In this document: in pieces, positions 37,313 through 46,527 of the stretch
How positions within the stretch are numbered: position 1 is the stretch's first letter
How the letters are laid out: each line of letters starts with the position of its first letter
NCBI RefSeq assembly: GCF_042684505.1
Contig: NZ_JBHULT010000008.1
Location: forward strand, 248,001-312,000
DNA: 64,000 nt
Source of the DNA: Salinimicrobium flavum
GTDB lineage: Bacteria; Bacteroidota; Bacteroidia; Flavobacteriales; Flavobacteriaceae
Direction of reading: 5' to 3'
The notes under the pieces: generated by a model
Databases searched by the model: none
The model's input: the letters and a program-made list of their open reading frames with translations, nothing else
Told to the model about the DNA's origin: nothing
Position numbers and translations under genes: made by a program

Positions 37313-37888
37313 AATTTCTTTTACACTAATTATTTGTTTTAAAATAAACTCCCTTTTAAAAAGGTTTGCAAAGGTAGAAATAAAACCGAATTATTCAAAT
37401 CCTAAATAATTAATTTTCAGAAGGATTAATTTTTACTCTAAATCGGGTCAGACTTTTTCTGAAAAATTATCCTTTCTTAAAAAATTTGGTTCTCAAAATT
37501 TCGCGGGAAGAATTCAGAAGGAATTCTCGTATAGGAAAGAAGTAAGGGAACCAATTCTTCCGAAAAATCCTTAAAAGAACGGTAAAATACAATAGCCAAT
37601 TTTCACCTGTATATTATAAGAGAGAGAAATAATAAAAGTTATTTCGTGAAAAGAAAAAAAGAAAAAATCAAAACTACCTGATAAATATCATAGGAAAATA
37701 TGGGAAGCAGGAGAGACAAAAGCCTCTAAAGCAGGTGTGGTGGAGGTTACGCTTTATACGGTTTAAGTTAATAAAAGCTTAAATTTCATAGCAAAATCCA
37801 AAAAGAAGCAAAGTTTTATCTCAAAAAAGTTGTTCGGTTAACATTTAATTATCATTTTTGGCACTGGCTAATTCAAACAAATCATAAA
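37313..37888. other. 576-bp divergent intergenic region between rpsL and the SusC-like gene
   Basis: The first 90 bp carry the ribosomal super-operon promoter. The remaining AT-rich stretch (about 37400-37860) holds no gene I can support; A-tracts are frequent. Near the SusC start, TTG followed after about 17 nt by TATCATTTTTGG (around 37850) is a rough promoter match with an insertion. A short frame near 37680-37770 was considered and rejected. Confidence 0.6.
37367..37398 (-). promoter_or_regulatory. Promoter of the ribosomal protein super-operon
   Basis: On the minus strand TTTG (37395-37398), 19 nt, then TACCTTTGC (37367-37375): a full match to the Bacteroidota TTTG-N17..20-TAnnTTTG promoter. 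It is the only consensus promoter I found for the 17-kb run that ends at 20199-20230. Confidence 0.85.
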
Positions 37889-40800
37889 ATGAAAACAAAG
37901 TTTAGTGGAATTCTAACGCTGTTACTGGCGTTAGTTGTGCAAATTACGTTTGCACAAGAACAACAGACGGTCTCAGGAACTGTGACCGACGAAAGTGGAA
38001 TGCCCCTCCCCGGGGTAAACGTGCTGATTAAAGGCACAGCAAGAGGGGTTCAAACTGATTTCGATGGAAATTATGCTATCGAAGCTAGTCAGGGAGAAGT
38101 ATTGGTTTTTTCTTATTTAGGATTGAAAACGGCTGAAATTACTTTTCAGGACTCTCCTAATATCAATGTTACCATGGAAGCTGATGCAGCTCAACTTGAA
38201 GAAGTTGTTGTGACGGCACTGGGTATTAAGAGGGAAGAAAAATCCCTTCCTTATGCCTCCCAAACGGTAAATGCTGAGGAACTTAACATTACTGAAGACA
38301 CCAACATCAAATCGGCACTTGCCGGTAAGGTAGCGGGTGTACAGATCAATGCCCAGGCTGGATCCAAACTTGGAGAGTCAGGTAAGATCCGTATCCGTGG
38401 TGGTATCTCACTTACATCAGATTCTGATCCATTGTATGTGATCGACGGTGTTCCAACTTCAGATCCTAATGCTATTGACATGAGTAACGTAGCTACTCTA
38501 AACGTGCTGAAAGGACCTAACGCAACTGCTCTTTACGGTCAGCGTGCTTCAAACGGGGTTGTGCAGATCACTACTAAAAGAGGAACTGAATCTGACCGTT
38601 TAGGTCTTGAGATCACCAGTTCTATCTCTTTTGACAAAGTAGGAAGAATGATGGACTACCAGAATGATTACGGACAGGGCTATTCACCAAATGAATTTGG
38701 AACTTTCGATTACGATGCCGGGTACAACTTTAGGGTTTTCGGTATTTCAGGAGGAGCTTATCCTGAGTGGATGCAGGTATTTGACGGACAGCGTTATTTT
38801 AATGCCAACGTTTATGCTGATGAAAGCTGGGGACCAAAATTTGATGGCGAGCCTTATATTCCATGGTATGCAATGTACCAGGACAGCCCATATTTTGGAC
38901 AGACTGACACCTGGGAAGCTCACCCAGACAACATTAAAGACTTCTACAACACAGGAACAACTTTCAAGAACATCATTTCTTTGTCTGGTGGAGGTGAAGA
39001 TTACAGCGCACGAATGTCTTTTACGAATTTAGATCAAACCGGGATCATTCCTAATTCTTCTAACCGTAAGAATTTCGTAACCGCTTCTTTCGACTTTAAC
39101 CTAACTGACAACTTCAGTATTGGAACAAATGTTAACTATTCTGAAGGAACCGTAGCCGGTGATTTTGATGATGGTTACAGCAACCAGACTACTGGTTCAT
39201 TCAACTCATGGTTTGGTCGTAACATCGACGTAAACAAATTGAGAGAACTTAAAGGATTGACTACAGAAGAAGGATACCTTGCTTCCTGGAACAACTGGGG
39301 GCTTGACGCCTGGGCTGCCGGTGAAGATATTGACTTCCTTAACTTTAAGAAAGCAGCTTTCTGGTTCAACCCTTATGACTGGTTGGAACTTTACAAAATT
39401 GAAAGAAAAACAACTACCTTATTAGGCGATGTTCACGCTTCTTATTCTTTCCTTGATAATTTTGAGGCAACCGTTCAGGTTTCCAGAAACGAAAGAAAAA
39501 TAAGAAGAGATTATAAGGTTCCATATCTATTGGAATTCTCTGCTGCTCCAAACCTATACAACGAGTGGGTTAACTCATTTGGAAGACTATACCAGTCTAT
39601 CACAGAAGATAACTACCAGGCTTTATTACGTTACGATCAGGATTTCGAAGATTTTGACGTAGCTGCTATGATTGGGGGTAACATTAGAAAAGACAACTAC
39701 TACTATTTCCAGAATGACATGGACACGGGTAACTCTGACAGTGGTGGTTTGATCCTTCCGGATGTTTACACTTTCTCCAACTCAAGAGAGACCCTTACTG
39801 CTACTGCCTATGACAGAAACAAGCAGGTTAATTCCCTTTACGGTAACTTGTCTTTGGGATACAGAGACATGCTTTATGTAGATGCTTCCATCCGTCGCGA
39901 CTGGAGTTCTGCTCTTCCGGCAGATAACAACGGGTATACTTACCCATCTATTGGTGGATCTTTTGTATTCACTGAATTGACCGGAAGCAATGACATCTTA
40001 ACCTTCGGTAAGATCCGAGGTGGTTGGGCACAGGTAGGTGATGACGTTGGTGCCTTGGCGCTGAACCCGGTTTACCCACTTGGAAGTGACCTTTACGGAG
40101 ACAGAATTTTGCAGTATGACAGATCAAGATTGATCGATCCTAACGTAGAACCTGCCTTGAACACCTCTTACGAATTTGGTGTTGATCTAAGGTTCATCAA
40201 CAACAGGATTGGATTCAATGCTACTTACTACAAGGAGAACCGTGAGAATGAGATCATTCCTATTACAATCTCTGCAGGTTCAGGATACTTAGATTACCTT
40301 ACCAACGCAGGAGAGTCTGAAAGAGAAGGGGTTGAATTATCTCTTGATGCAGATATCATCAAAACCAATGATTTCAGATGGAATCTTTTGGCCAACTGGG
40401 CTACCAACACGTCCAAGATCATAAGCCTTCCAGGAGACCTTCAGTCTATTGATGGTGCCGGTGGTGGAGACGACTGGGCATTCGTGTCTGTAGTTCACAG
40501 GCTAGGTGAAGAATGGGGACAGTTGAGAGGAACCGGTTTCGCAAGAGATGAAAATGGAAACAGGATCATCAATGAGAATGGAACCTATGCTTTTGAAGCA
40601 GATCAACAGTTTGGATCTATCCTTCCTGACTTTACAGGAGGTGTGGTAAACACTTTTGCTTACAAAAACTTTAGCTTAACTGCTTCTCTAGATTTCCAAA
40701 AAGGAGGTAAATTCTTCTCCCTTTCTGAAATGTGGGGTGGATACTCTGGTTTAACTGCAGAAACTGCAGGTCTTAACGACAGAGGAGTTGAAAAAAGAGA

Positions 40801-41173
40801 TCCGGTAGCTGACGGTGGTGGTACTCACGTAACAGGGGTATATGCTGATGGAAGCGCTGCAGACACTTACATTCCTACTATTTCTTACTGGGGACAATTC
40901 CAGCCAAACAGGATCGCCGAGCCTTTCATCCATGATGCAGATTACATCAAATTAAGAGATGTTAGCCTTACTTACAGACTACCTGGAAGCATGGTGAACG
41001 ACGTTTTTGATTCTGCAAGCATAAGTTTAATTGGACGTAACCTTTGGTTGATCGCAGTTGCTGATGATAACGTTCATGAATGGGATCCATCTGAAATGTC
41101 TCAGACTTGGGGGGAAAACTCTCAATTACCAAGCACAAGAAGCTTCGGTATGAATCTTAAATTAACATTTTAA
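37889..41173 (+). CDS. SusC/RagA-family TonB-linked outer membrane transporter
   Basis: The protein imports glycans or peptides bound by its SusD partner. A signal peptide (about 1-22, ending TFAQ) is followed by a CarboxypepD_reg-like domain starting VSGTVTDESGMPLPGVNVLI, then the TonB plug with LEEVVVTALGIKR and the SusC signatures LYVIDGVP and LYGQRASNGVVQITTKRG. A long 22-stranded barrel runs to the C-terminus, which ends in Phe (MNLKLTF). The 1094 residues are normal. The SusD gene follows after 9 bp. No glycoside hydrolase, peptidase or sigma/anti-sigma pair is adjacent, so the substrate is not predictable. Confidence 0.95.
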   Translation: MKTKFSGILTLLLALVVQITFAQEQQTVSGTVTDESGMPLPGVNVLIKGTARGVQTDFDGNYAIEASQGEVLVFSYLGLKTAEITFQDSPNINVTMEADAAQLEEVVVTALGIKREEKSLPYASQTVNAEELNITEDTNIKSALAGKVAGVQINAQAGSKLGESGKIRIRGGISLTSDSDPLYVIDGVPTSDPNAIDMSNVATLNVLKGPNATALYGQRASNGVVQITTKRGTESDRLGLEITSSISFDKVGRMMDYQNDYGQGYSPNEFGTFDYDAGYNFRVFGISGGAYPEWMQVFDGQRYFNANVYADESWGPKFDGEPYIPWYAMYQDSPYFGQTDTWEAHPDNIKDFYNTGTTFKNIISLSGGGEDYSARMSFTNLDQTGIIPNSSNRKNFVTASFDFNLTDNFSIGTNVNYSEGTVAGDFDDGYSNQTTGSFNSWFGRNIDVNKLRELKGLTTEEGYLASWNNWGLDAWAAGEDIDFLNFKKAAFWFNPYDWLELYKIERKTTTLLGDVHASYSFLDNFEATVQVSRNERKIRRDYKVPYLLEFSAAPNLYNEWVNSFGRLYQSITEDNYQALLRYDQDFEDFDVAAMIGGNIRKDNYYYFQNDMDTGNSDSGGLILPDVYTFSNSRETLTATAYDRNKQVNSLYGNLSLGYRDMLYVDASIRRDWSSALPADNNGYTYPSIGGSFVFTELTGSNDILTFGKIRGGWAQVGDDVGALALNPVYPLGSDLYGDRILQYDRSRLIDPNVEPALNTSYEFGVDLRFINNRIGFNATYYKENRENEIIPITISAGSGYLDYLTNAGESEREGVELSLDADIIKTNDFRWNLLANWATNTSKIISLPGDLQSIDGAGGGDDWAFVSVVHRLGEEWGQLRGTGFARDENGNRIINENGTYAFEADQQFGSILPDFTGGVVNTFAYKNFSLTASLDFQKGGKFFSLSEMWGGYSGLTAETAGLNDRGVEKRDPVADGGGTHVTGVYADGSAADTYIPTISYWGQFQPNRIAEPFIHDADYIKLRDVSLTYRLPGSMVNDVFDSASISLIGRNLWLIAVADDNVHEWDPSEMSQTWGENSQLPSTRSFGMNLKLTF

Positions 41174-41182
41174 TTAAAAAAA

Positions 41183-42703
41183 ATGAAAAAGTTCAAAGTA
41201 ATATTCTTGTTATCAATTATGTTCTTGTCATTGGGATCGTGCGAGACAGTTGATTTTGGTGACACGAATGAAAACACTAATGGTCCCTCAGAATTTGATT
41301 CTGCAGCACTTTTATCCGCGGCACAGCGTAGATTTGTGACCATCGGGTTTAGAGACTGGTTGGTAAACCCACACCTTTACGTTCAGTACCAGGCGCAACC
41401 TGTTTACCAGGATGAATCCCGTTACGCAGAAGGTCCAACGAACTGGGCGGCTTATTATGCCGGTGCAGGTTCAGTTGGAGGTGCATTATCTGCTCTTCAG
41501 CAGGTGATCAACCTTTCAAATGATCCCGAAGTTAACACAACTCCGGCCTACCTTTCAAACGGATCTGCTAACAACCAGTTAGCGGTAGCCCGTATCATGA
41601 AAGTAGTAGTTTACAAGCGTCTTACAGACACATATGGAGATATTCCTTATTTTGAAGCCCTTAATCCAGAGATCCAGTCTCCGGCTTATACTCCTCAACG
41701 TGAGATCTACAATGATTTCATCAAGGAATTAACTGAAGCAAGAGATATGCTTGAGCCTGCTGGAGCGGGAGCTGCCGGTGACCTTTTCTACGATGGTGAT
41801 GTAGAGAGCTGGGGAAGATTTGCCAACTCTCTTCTCTTAACTGTTACTATGCAAATGTCTGAAACAGAAGATGCCGGTGTAGCTGAGACTGCCTTCAATG
41901 AAGCTCTTACCAATGAGTACGGAGTGATCGAGACTGTTGACCAGGAAGCCTGGTACCAGCCTATCAACGTATCCACTTTGGTTAACCCATGGACTGCTTT
42001 CAGACCTGCAGATTACAACATGTCTGAGTACATGCAGGATGCGCTTCAGGGTGATGAACCAGATTACTCTAATGTGACTTTTGACCACCGTTTAGAGATT
42101 TACTCAAGCGATGCCCAGGGTGATGGTCTTCCTTATGGATTGGAAGATTATACTGGAATTGGAAGTAGCGTAAGGATTTCTGAATACATCACATCTCCAA
42201 CTTCTCCATTCCCAATCCTAACTTCTGCCTACACATATCTTAACAGAGCTGAGGCTGCTGAAAGAAGGTGGACAAGTGAAGATGCTGCAGCAATGCTTGA
42301 GACAGGTATCGTCCAGTCTTACGCATCTACTTCTGCCTATTTTGGAAATGGACCACACATCGCAGATGCAGGTCTTGACCCAATTGACATTACAGAATTC
42401 GCAGATAATTTCGCAACTAAACGTCTTGCCGATGCTGCGTCTGTAGGAATGATGCAGGTAATAGCTGAAGAAAAATGGGCTGCTTTATTCCCACAAGGTT
42501 TCTTAGCATGGAACGAATGGAGAAGAACAGGATTCCCAATCCTTACTCCATCTCCAGATCCTCTTAACAGTGGTGAGATCCCAACAAGGTATCTTTACCC
42601 AACAAGTGAGATCAACCTTAACAATGCAAACTATCAGACAGGAGTAGGCGGACTTTCTCCTGCTGCTGATAAGAATACTTCAAAAGTTTGGTGGGATCAA
42701 TAG
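41183..42703 (+). CDS. SusD/RagB-family surface lipoprotein (SusD-like 2 type)
   Basis: This surface lipoprotein binds substrate and caps the SusC barrel. The signal ends in the lipobox LGSC, so Cys19 or so is lipidated. The repeated helices with AVARIMKVVVYKRLTDTYGD (TPR-like) and the C-terminal EKWAALFPQGFLAWNEWRRT followed by TRYLYPTSEINLN mark the SusD-like 2 subgroup. The 506 residues are complete. It is the second and last gene of the pair; a terminator follows 25 bp later. Confidence 0.93.
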   Translation: MKKFKVIFLLSIMFLSLGSCETVDFGDTNENTNGPSEFDSAALLSAAQRRFVTIGFRDWLVNPHLYVQYQAQPVYQDESRYAEGPTNWAAYYAGAGSVGGALSALQQVINLSNDPEVNTTPAYLSNGSANNQLAVARIMKVVVYKRLTDTYGDIPYFEALNPEIQSPAYTPQREIYNDFIKELTEARDMLEPAGAGAAGDLFYDGDVESWGRFANSLLLTVTMQMSETEDAGVAETAFNEALTNEYGVIETVDQEAWYQPINVSTLVNPWTAFRPADYNMSEYMQDALQGDEPDYSNVTFDHRLEIYSSDAQGDGLPYGLEDYTGIGSSVRISEYITSPTSPFPILTSAYTYLNRAEAAERRWTSEDAAAMLETGIVQSYASTSAYFGNGPHIADAGLDPIDITEFADNFATKRLADAASVGMMQVIAEEKWAALFPQGFLAWNEWRRTGFPILTPSPDPLNSGEIPTRYLYPTSEINLNNANYQTGVGGLSPAADKNTSKVWWDQ

Positions 42704-42727
42704 ATCAAACTAAATCTTTGAAACAGG

Positions 42728-42757
42728 AAAACCACCCTTTTAGGGTGGTTTTTTTAT
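42728..42757 (+). terminator. Terminator of the SusCD pair
   Basis: A stem of about 11 bp (AAAACCACCCT / AGGGTGGTTTT, 3-nt loop) is followed by a T run. It ends only a few bases before the rlmB -7 box, so the terminator and next promoter are fused. Confidence 0.9.
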
Positions 42758-42760
42758 ATC

Positions 42761-42768
42761 TATATTTG
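42761..42768 (+). promoter_or_regulatory. -7 element of rlmB
   Basis: TATATTTG matches TAnnTTTG and ends 4 nt before the rlmB ATG, pointing to a leaderless transcript. The -33 position falls in the preceding terminator and shows no TTTG. Confidence 0.5.
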
Positions 42769-42772
42769 TGCT

Positions 42773-43507
42773 ATGAATGAAACCACTACCATCTTTGGAA
42801 TAAGGGCTGTTATTGAAGCAATACAGAACCAAAAGACGATTGATAAGATCTATATACAAAAAGGCCTAAGCGGACACCTGTTCATGGAACTTCAACAGCA
42901 CCTTTCGGGCGGAGAATACAACATGTCTTATGTCCCTGTTGAAAAACTAAACCGATTGGTGAAAGGAAACCACCAGGGAGTGGTTGCCAAGATCTCCCCT
43001 GTTGCATTCGCAGATCTTGAAGAAGTGGTTACTGCTTCACTCGAAAAAGATACCAAACCTCTTTTTCTTCTTCTGGATCAAATTGATGATGTGAGGAATT
43101 TTGGAGCAATTATTCGTACAGCCGAATGTTGTGGGGTTGACGGGATAGTTATTCAGAAAAAAGGAGGTGCTCCTGTAACCGCAGATACGGTAAAGACATC
43201 TGCAGGTGCAATTTTTAAGATCCCACTAATAAAAGTGGACCATATAAAAGACGCGATCTATTATATGCAGGCTTCAGGAATAAAAGTTTTCGCCGCCACC
43301 GAAAAAACAGAGGATCTATTGTATTCAAAAGATCTTAACCAACCCCTGGCTCTGGTGATGGGAAATGAAGGTAAAGGGATCTCCCCTTCTGTCCTTAAAA
43401 TTGTAGATGAAAAAGCAAAATTGCCAATTTTGGGAACTATAAGTTCTCTTAATGTTTCAGTGGCTTGCGGGGCATTCCTTTATGAGGTGGTAAGGCAAAG
43501 GTTGTAG
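42773..43507 (+). CDS. rlmB: 23S rRNA (guanosine-2'-O-)-methyltransferase, RlmB type (SpoU family)
   Basis: The SPOUT enzyme methylates 23S rRNA (G2251 in E. coli). An N-terminal substrate-binding domain (TTIFGIRAVIEAIQ at the start) leads to the trefoil-knot domain with LLDQIDDVRNFGAIIRTAEC, ALVMGNEGKGISPSVL and the terminal ISSLNVSVACGAFLYEVVRQ. At 244 residues it is full length. It converges on the rhomboid gene with a 23-bp gap that includes a hairpin. Confidence 0.9.
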   Translation: MNETTTIFGIRAVIEAIQNQKTIDKIYIQKGLSGHLFMELQQHLSGGEYNMSYVPVEKLNRLVKGNHQGVVAKISPVAFADLEEVVTASLEKDTKPLFLLLDQIDDVRNFGAIIRTAECCGVDGIVIQKKGGAPVTADTVKTSAGAIFKIPLIKVDHIKDAIYYMQASGIKVFAATEKTEDLLYSKDLNQPLALVMGNEGKGISPSVLKIVDEKAKLPILGTISSLNVSVACGAFLYEVVRQRL

Positions 43508-43523
43508 CCTTGCTATGAGATGG

Positions 43524-43543
43524 AACCTCCCTATAAGGAGGTT
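43524..43543. terminator. Possible weak bidirectional terminator between rlmB and rhomboid gene
   Basis: A 7-bp stem (AACCTCC / GGAGGTT, 6-nt loop) lies between the convergent genes and includes the rhomboid stop codon in its loop region. There is no T run on either side, so termination is uncertain. Confidence 0.35.
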
Positions 43544-44277
43544 GTACTATCCTGGCCATCATCCTCCCTGGTTTTCCTGTAATGATAGATATATTCGGGT
43601 TCTTCCTCCCCATCGGGGTTTTCAATGAAATTACCATCCTTGTCAAAATGTCTCATGAAGGGATCGTCCTCCTCCCTGTAAGTTTCTTGTTCCCACTCAT
43701 ATTTGGGAGGCCTGGCAATATCCTTTTTATATACAACTGCGAACAGGAATCCGGCTACCAATCCTGATAAATGTCCTTCCCAGGAGATTTTGGGATCAAT
43801 AGGGGTGATATACCACAATAAGCCTCCGTAAAGAAAAACCACGATAAGGGAAAGTGCAACTAGCCGGTAGTGTTTGGAAAATATCCCTTTAAAGAAAAGA
43901 AAACCGGCCAGTAGATAGATGATCCCGCTCGCACCAATGTGGAATGCCGGCCGGCCTATCAACCATGTCAATCCTCCTGACAACAGCAAACCGAATAACA
44001 ATACTTTCCAGCTGAGTTTGCGGTAAAAATAGAATAAGGACAAGGACAGTACAAATAGGGGAATAGTATTGTGAAAAAGGTGTTTAATGTCACTGTGCAC
44101 AAACGGAGAGATCAAAATCCCCCGAAGCCCTTCAACAGTACGGGGATAAATACCGTAGCTGGTAAGATCGAATCCGAACCTTATTTCTGCCCAGAAGACG
44201 ATCCAAATGATCAAGACAAAGGCCAATGGAAAACCAAGTACCCCGGGGGTGAAAATAAAAGGATCCTTTTGCTTCAT
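43531..44277 (-). CDS. Rhomboid-family intramembrane serine protease
   Basis: The catalytic dyad is visible: Ser117 in HIGASGIIY (GxSG) and His169 in WEGHLSGLVAG, with the HLFHNTIPL motif of helix 2. Six hydrophobic segments span about residues 15-185. The C-terminus (about 190-248) is hydrophilic and acidic, probably cytosolic. The frame is open to 44445, but the upstream part is Cys-rich and unlike any rhomboid; ATG 44277 (MKQKDPFIFTPG) is the sensible start. Substrate unknown. Confidence 0.88.
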   Translation of the reverse strand: MKQKDPFIFTPGVLGFPLAFVLIIWIVFWAEIRFGFDLTSYGIYPRTVEGLRGILISPFVHSDIKHLFHNTIPLFVLSLSLFYFYRKLSWKVLLFGLLLSGGLTWLIGRPAFHIGASGIIYLLAGFLFFKGIFSKHYRLVALSLIVVFLYGGLLWYITPIDPKISWEGHLSGLVAGFLFAVVYKKDIARPPKYEWEQETYREEDDPFMRHFDKDGNFIENPDGEEEPEYIYHYRKTREDDGQDSTTSL

Positions 44278-44452
44278 ATACCAGAAGTTTCTTCTATTAA
44301 TATTACAAAAAATCAACCACATTTTTTTGACCTGACAACTTTCCTCATAAATCACCTTTTCCACGTTAATTGAGAGATCAAAACAGAAGCCGGTGCCATT
44401 TCGGCAGCCACTTAAAATGCATCTGCCGGTTTCCCGGCAACCCACAAATTAG

Positions 44453-44460
44453 TATTTTTG
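44453..44460 (+). promoter_or_regulatory. -7 element of rarA
   Basis: TATTTTTG matches TAnnTTTG and ends 4 nt before the rarA ATG. A TTTC 19 nt upstream is a partial -33 match. The transcript would be leaderless. Confidence 0.5.
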
Positions 44461-44464
44461 CCTC

Positions 44465-45742
44465 ATGAACAAACCTTTAGCCGAACGTTTGCGGCCACAA
44501 ACCCTTGATGATTACCTGAGTCAGCAACACCTGGTTGGACCTGAGGCTGCCCTGAGGCAGCAGATCAAAAATGACATTATTCCCAGTATGATCCTTTGGG
44601 GCCCTCCCGGTGTAGGCAAAACCACTCTGGCCAATATCATTGCCCAGGAATCGGGAAGGCCTTTCTTCACCCTTAGCGCTATAAGCAGCGGTGTAAAGGA
44701 TGTGAGAGAGGTGATTGAAAAAGCTAAAAAAAGTGACGGACTTTTCACCATGAAGAATCCGATTTTGTTCATTGATGAGATCCACAGGTTCAGTAAATCA
44801 CAACAGGATTCCCTTTTAGGTGCAGTGGAAAAAGGCTGGATCACCCTGATTGGAGCCACTACTGAGAATCCGAGTTTTGAGGTCATTCCCGCTTTACTTT
44901 CCCGTAGCCAGGTTTATGTGCTGAATTCCTTCACTAAGGAAGACCTCATAGCTCTTTTGGAACGTGCCATGAAAGAGGATGCGATCCTTCAGAAGAAAAA
45001 AATAAAATTAAAAGAAACAGAAGCCTTACTTAGACTTAGCGGTGGTGATGCCCGAAAACTCCTGAACATATTTGAACTTCTGGTCACATCAGAAAATTCA
45101 GATTCCGTAGAGATCACCAATAAAATGGTCCTTCACAAGGTGCAGCAAAATACTGTATTGTATGATAAGACCGGAGAACAGCATTATGATATAGTTTCGG
45201 CTTTCATTAAATCAATTCGCGGCAGTGACCCAAACGCCGCGGTCTACTGGTTGGCAAGGATGATAGAAGGCGGCGAGGACGTGAAGTTCATTGCCAGGCG
45301 TCTTCTTATTCTGGCTAGTGAAGATATTGGAAACGCAAACCCTACAGCTCTTATCATGGCAAACAACACCTTCCAGGCGGTTTCAACCATAGGTCACCCC
45401 GAGTCCAGAATTATTTTGAGCCAGTGCTGTATCTATCTTGCGACCTCTCCAAAAAGCAATGCTTCTTACATGGCGATCAATGAGGCGCAAGCTATGGTAA
45501 GGAAGACCGGTGACCTTCCGGTTCCACTGGCTATTCGCAATGCTCCTACGAAACTGATGAAAGACCTGGGTTATGGTCAGGATTACAAATATGCACACAG
45601 TTACGAAGGAAACTTTGCCGCGGCAGAATTTCTTCCGAAGGAGATAACCAATACCACTTTTTATAAACCCGGGAATAATCAGCGGGAAATGGCGCAAAGG
45701 GAATTCCTTAAAAAACGCTGGCAGACTAAATACGGTTATTGA
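44465..45742 (+). CDS. rarA: Replication-associated recombination protein A (MgsA/WRNIP1-like AAA+ ATPase)
   Basis: A clamp-loader-like ATPase acting at stalled forks. LAERLRPQTLDDYLSQQHLV at the N-terminus, Walker A WGPPGVGKTT, Walker B ILFIDEIHRFSKSQQD, and sensor 1 IGATTENPSFEV are clear. The C-terminal MgsA domain includes GSDPNAAVYWLARMIEGGED and a run ending in YAHSYEGNFAAAEFLP. The 425 residues are full length. Its last 7 bases overlap the end of the opposing gene. Confidence 0.95.
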   Translation: MNKPLAERLRPQTLDDYLSQQHLVGPEAALRQQIKNDIIPSMILWGPPGVGKTTLANIIAQESGRPFFTLSAISSGVKDVREVIEKAKKSDGLFTMKNPILFIDEIHRFSKSQQDSLLGAVEKGWITLIGATTENPSFEVIPALLSRSQVYVLNSFTKEDLIALLERAMKEDAILQKKKIKLKETEALLRLSGGDARKLLNIFELLVTSENSDSVEITNKMVLHKVQQNTVLYDKTGEQHYDIVSAFIKSIRGSDPNAAVYWLARMIEGGEDVKFIARRLLILASEDIGNANPTALIMANNTFQAVSTIGHPESRIILSQCCIYLATSPKSNASYMAINEAQAMVRKTGDLPVPLAIRNAPTKLMKDLGYGQDYKYAHSYEGNFAAAEFLPKEITNTTFYKPGNNQREMAQREFLKKRWQTKYGY

Positions 45743-46527
45743 TCCTGTAAGAGATATTGCACCGTCACCAGTTGGCCGGTTTCTTTACTTACGAATTCTA
45801 CCACCAGGTTTTGGACACTGTCGAAATAAGCATTCCCCTGGATTCCCTGGGAAGTGTATATGTAATTATCCCCCCCACCCGATTTAATGAGTCGGGCAAA
45901 ATGTTGATTATCTCCCTCTTTAAAAAGATCAAATCCTGCATTCGTTTTCTCAAGCTGATATTTGATACCATTGTTCAAATACACTGTCGATTCTTCTCCG
46001 GTTACCGGAGTAGCTTCAACTCTAACCGGAGTTTCAGGCACCTCTTCTTCTACAGCCTCTCTTTCTTCTGAAGTGACCACAGGGTCAATAATTATCTCTT
46101 CGGGAGCATCAGTAAAAATATGGTTAAGATCTTCTACCGACTTAAAAGCATCCCGAAGGGCCTCCTGAAATGACTTTTTAAAGTCCTTCTCGGTGCTCGA
46201 TCCCGTCTGGGAGGTAAAAACCACATTGTTATTACAATCTGAAAGTGTCACATATACCCGTGATCTGAAAAGCCCCGACTTGCTGTGCACATTGGCTTGC
46301 AGGATATCGCAGCGGTCCAAACCCTGTGGATCAGGTTCCTTGTAAAGGGCTTCAAAACCGAATTTTTCAAAAAGAAATGCGGTTAAGGCATTGAGCTGAT
46401 ACTGGTTCTCTTCGGAAAGAAATTCAAATTTTTCAGGTACTCTTACGTAATTGTACCTGTTGAGATTCTGAGCAAAGGTAGTTTGGATACCTATAAACAA
46501 TACGATGGTCAAAAAAGCTGTTTTCAT
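45736..46527 (-). CDS. Secreted protein of unknown function
   Basis: A signal peptide (MKTAFLTIVLFIGIQTTFAQ) leads into a 240-residue mature protein. Residues about 30-125 form one mixed alpha/beta unit with LNALTAFLFEKFGFEALYKE and SRVYVTLSDCNNNVVFTSQT, reminiscent of domains that bind peptidoglycan or envelope partners, but I recognise no named family. An acidic Glu/Pro/Val linker (about 140-175) separates a second beta-rich domain. It overlaps the upstream DUF5723 gene by 4 bp (ATGA), indicating coupled synthesis, and its end overlaps rarA by 7 bp. Confidence 0.7.
   Translation of the reverse strand: MKTAFLTIVLFIGIQTTFAQNLNRYNYVRVPEKFEFLSEENQYQLNALTAFLFEKFGFEALYKEPDPQGLDRCDILQANVHSKSGLFRSRVYVTLSDCNNNVVFTSQTGSSTEKDFKKSFQEALRDAFKSVEDLNHIFTDAPEEIIIDPVVTSEEREAVEEEVPETPVRVEATPVTGEESTVYLNNGIKYQLEKTNAGFDLFKEGDNQHFARLIKSGGGDNYIYTSQGIQGNAYFDSVQNLVVEFVSKETGQLVTVQYLLQDQ

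Noticed and set aside
37681..37775. A frame reading ASKAGVVEVTLYTV, slightly like a LacI-type helix-turn-helix
   Set aside because: The match is about 14 residues, the frame has no start codon of its own, stops at once, and nothing else of a regulator follows. Chance similarity is as likely.
44278..44445. N-terminal extension of the rhomboid protein by 56 codons
   Set aside because: The added part is Cys-rich, has no membrane or signal character and precedes a good ATG with a normal rhomboid start.
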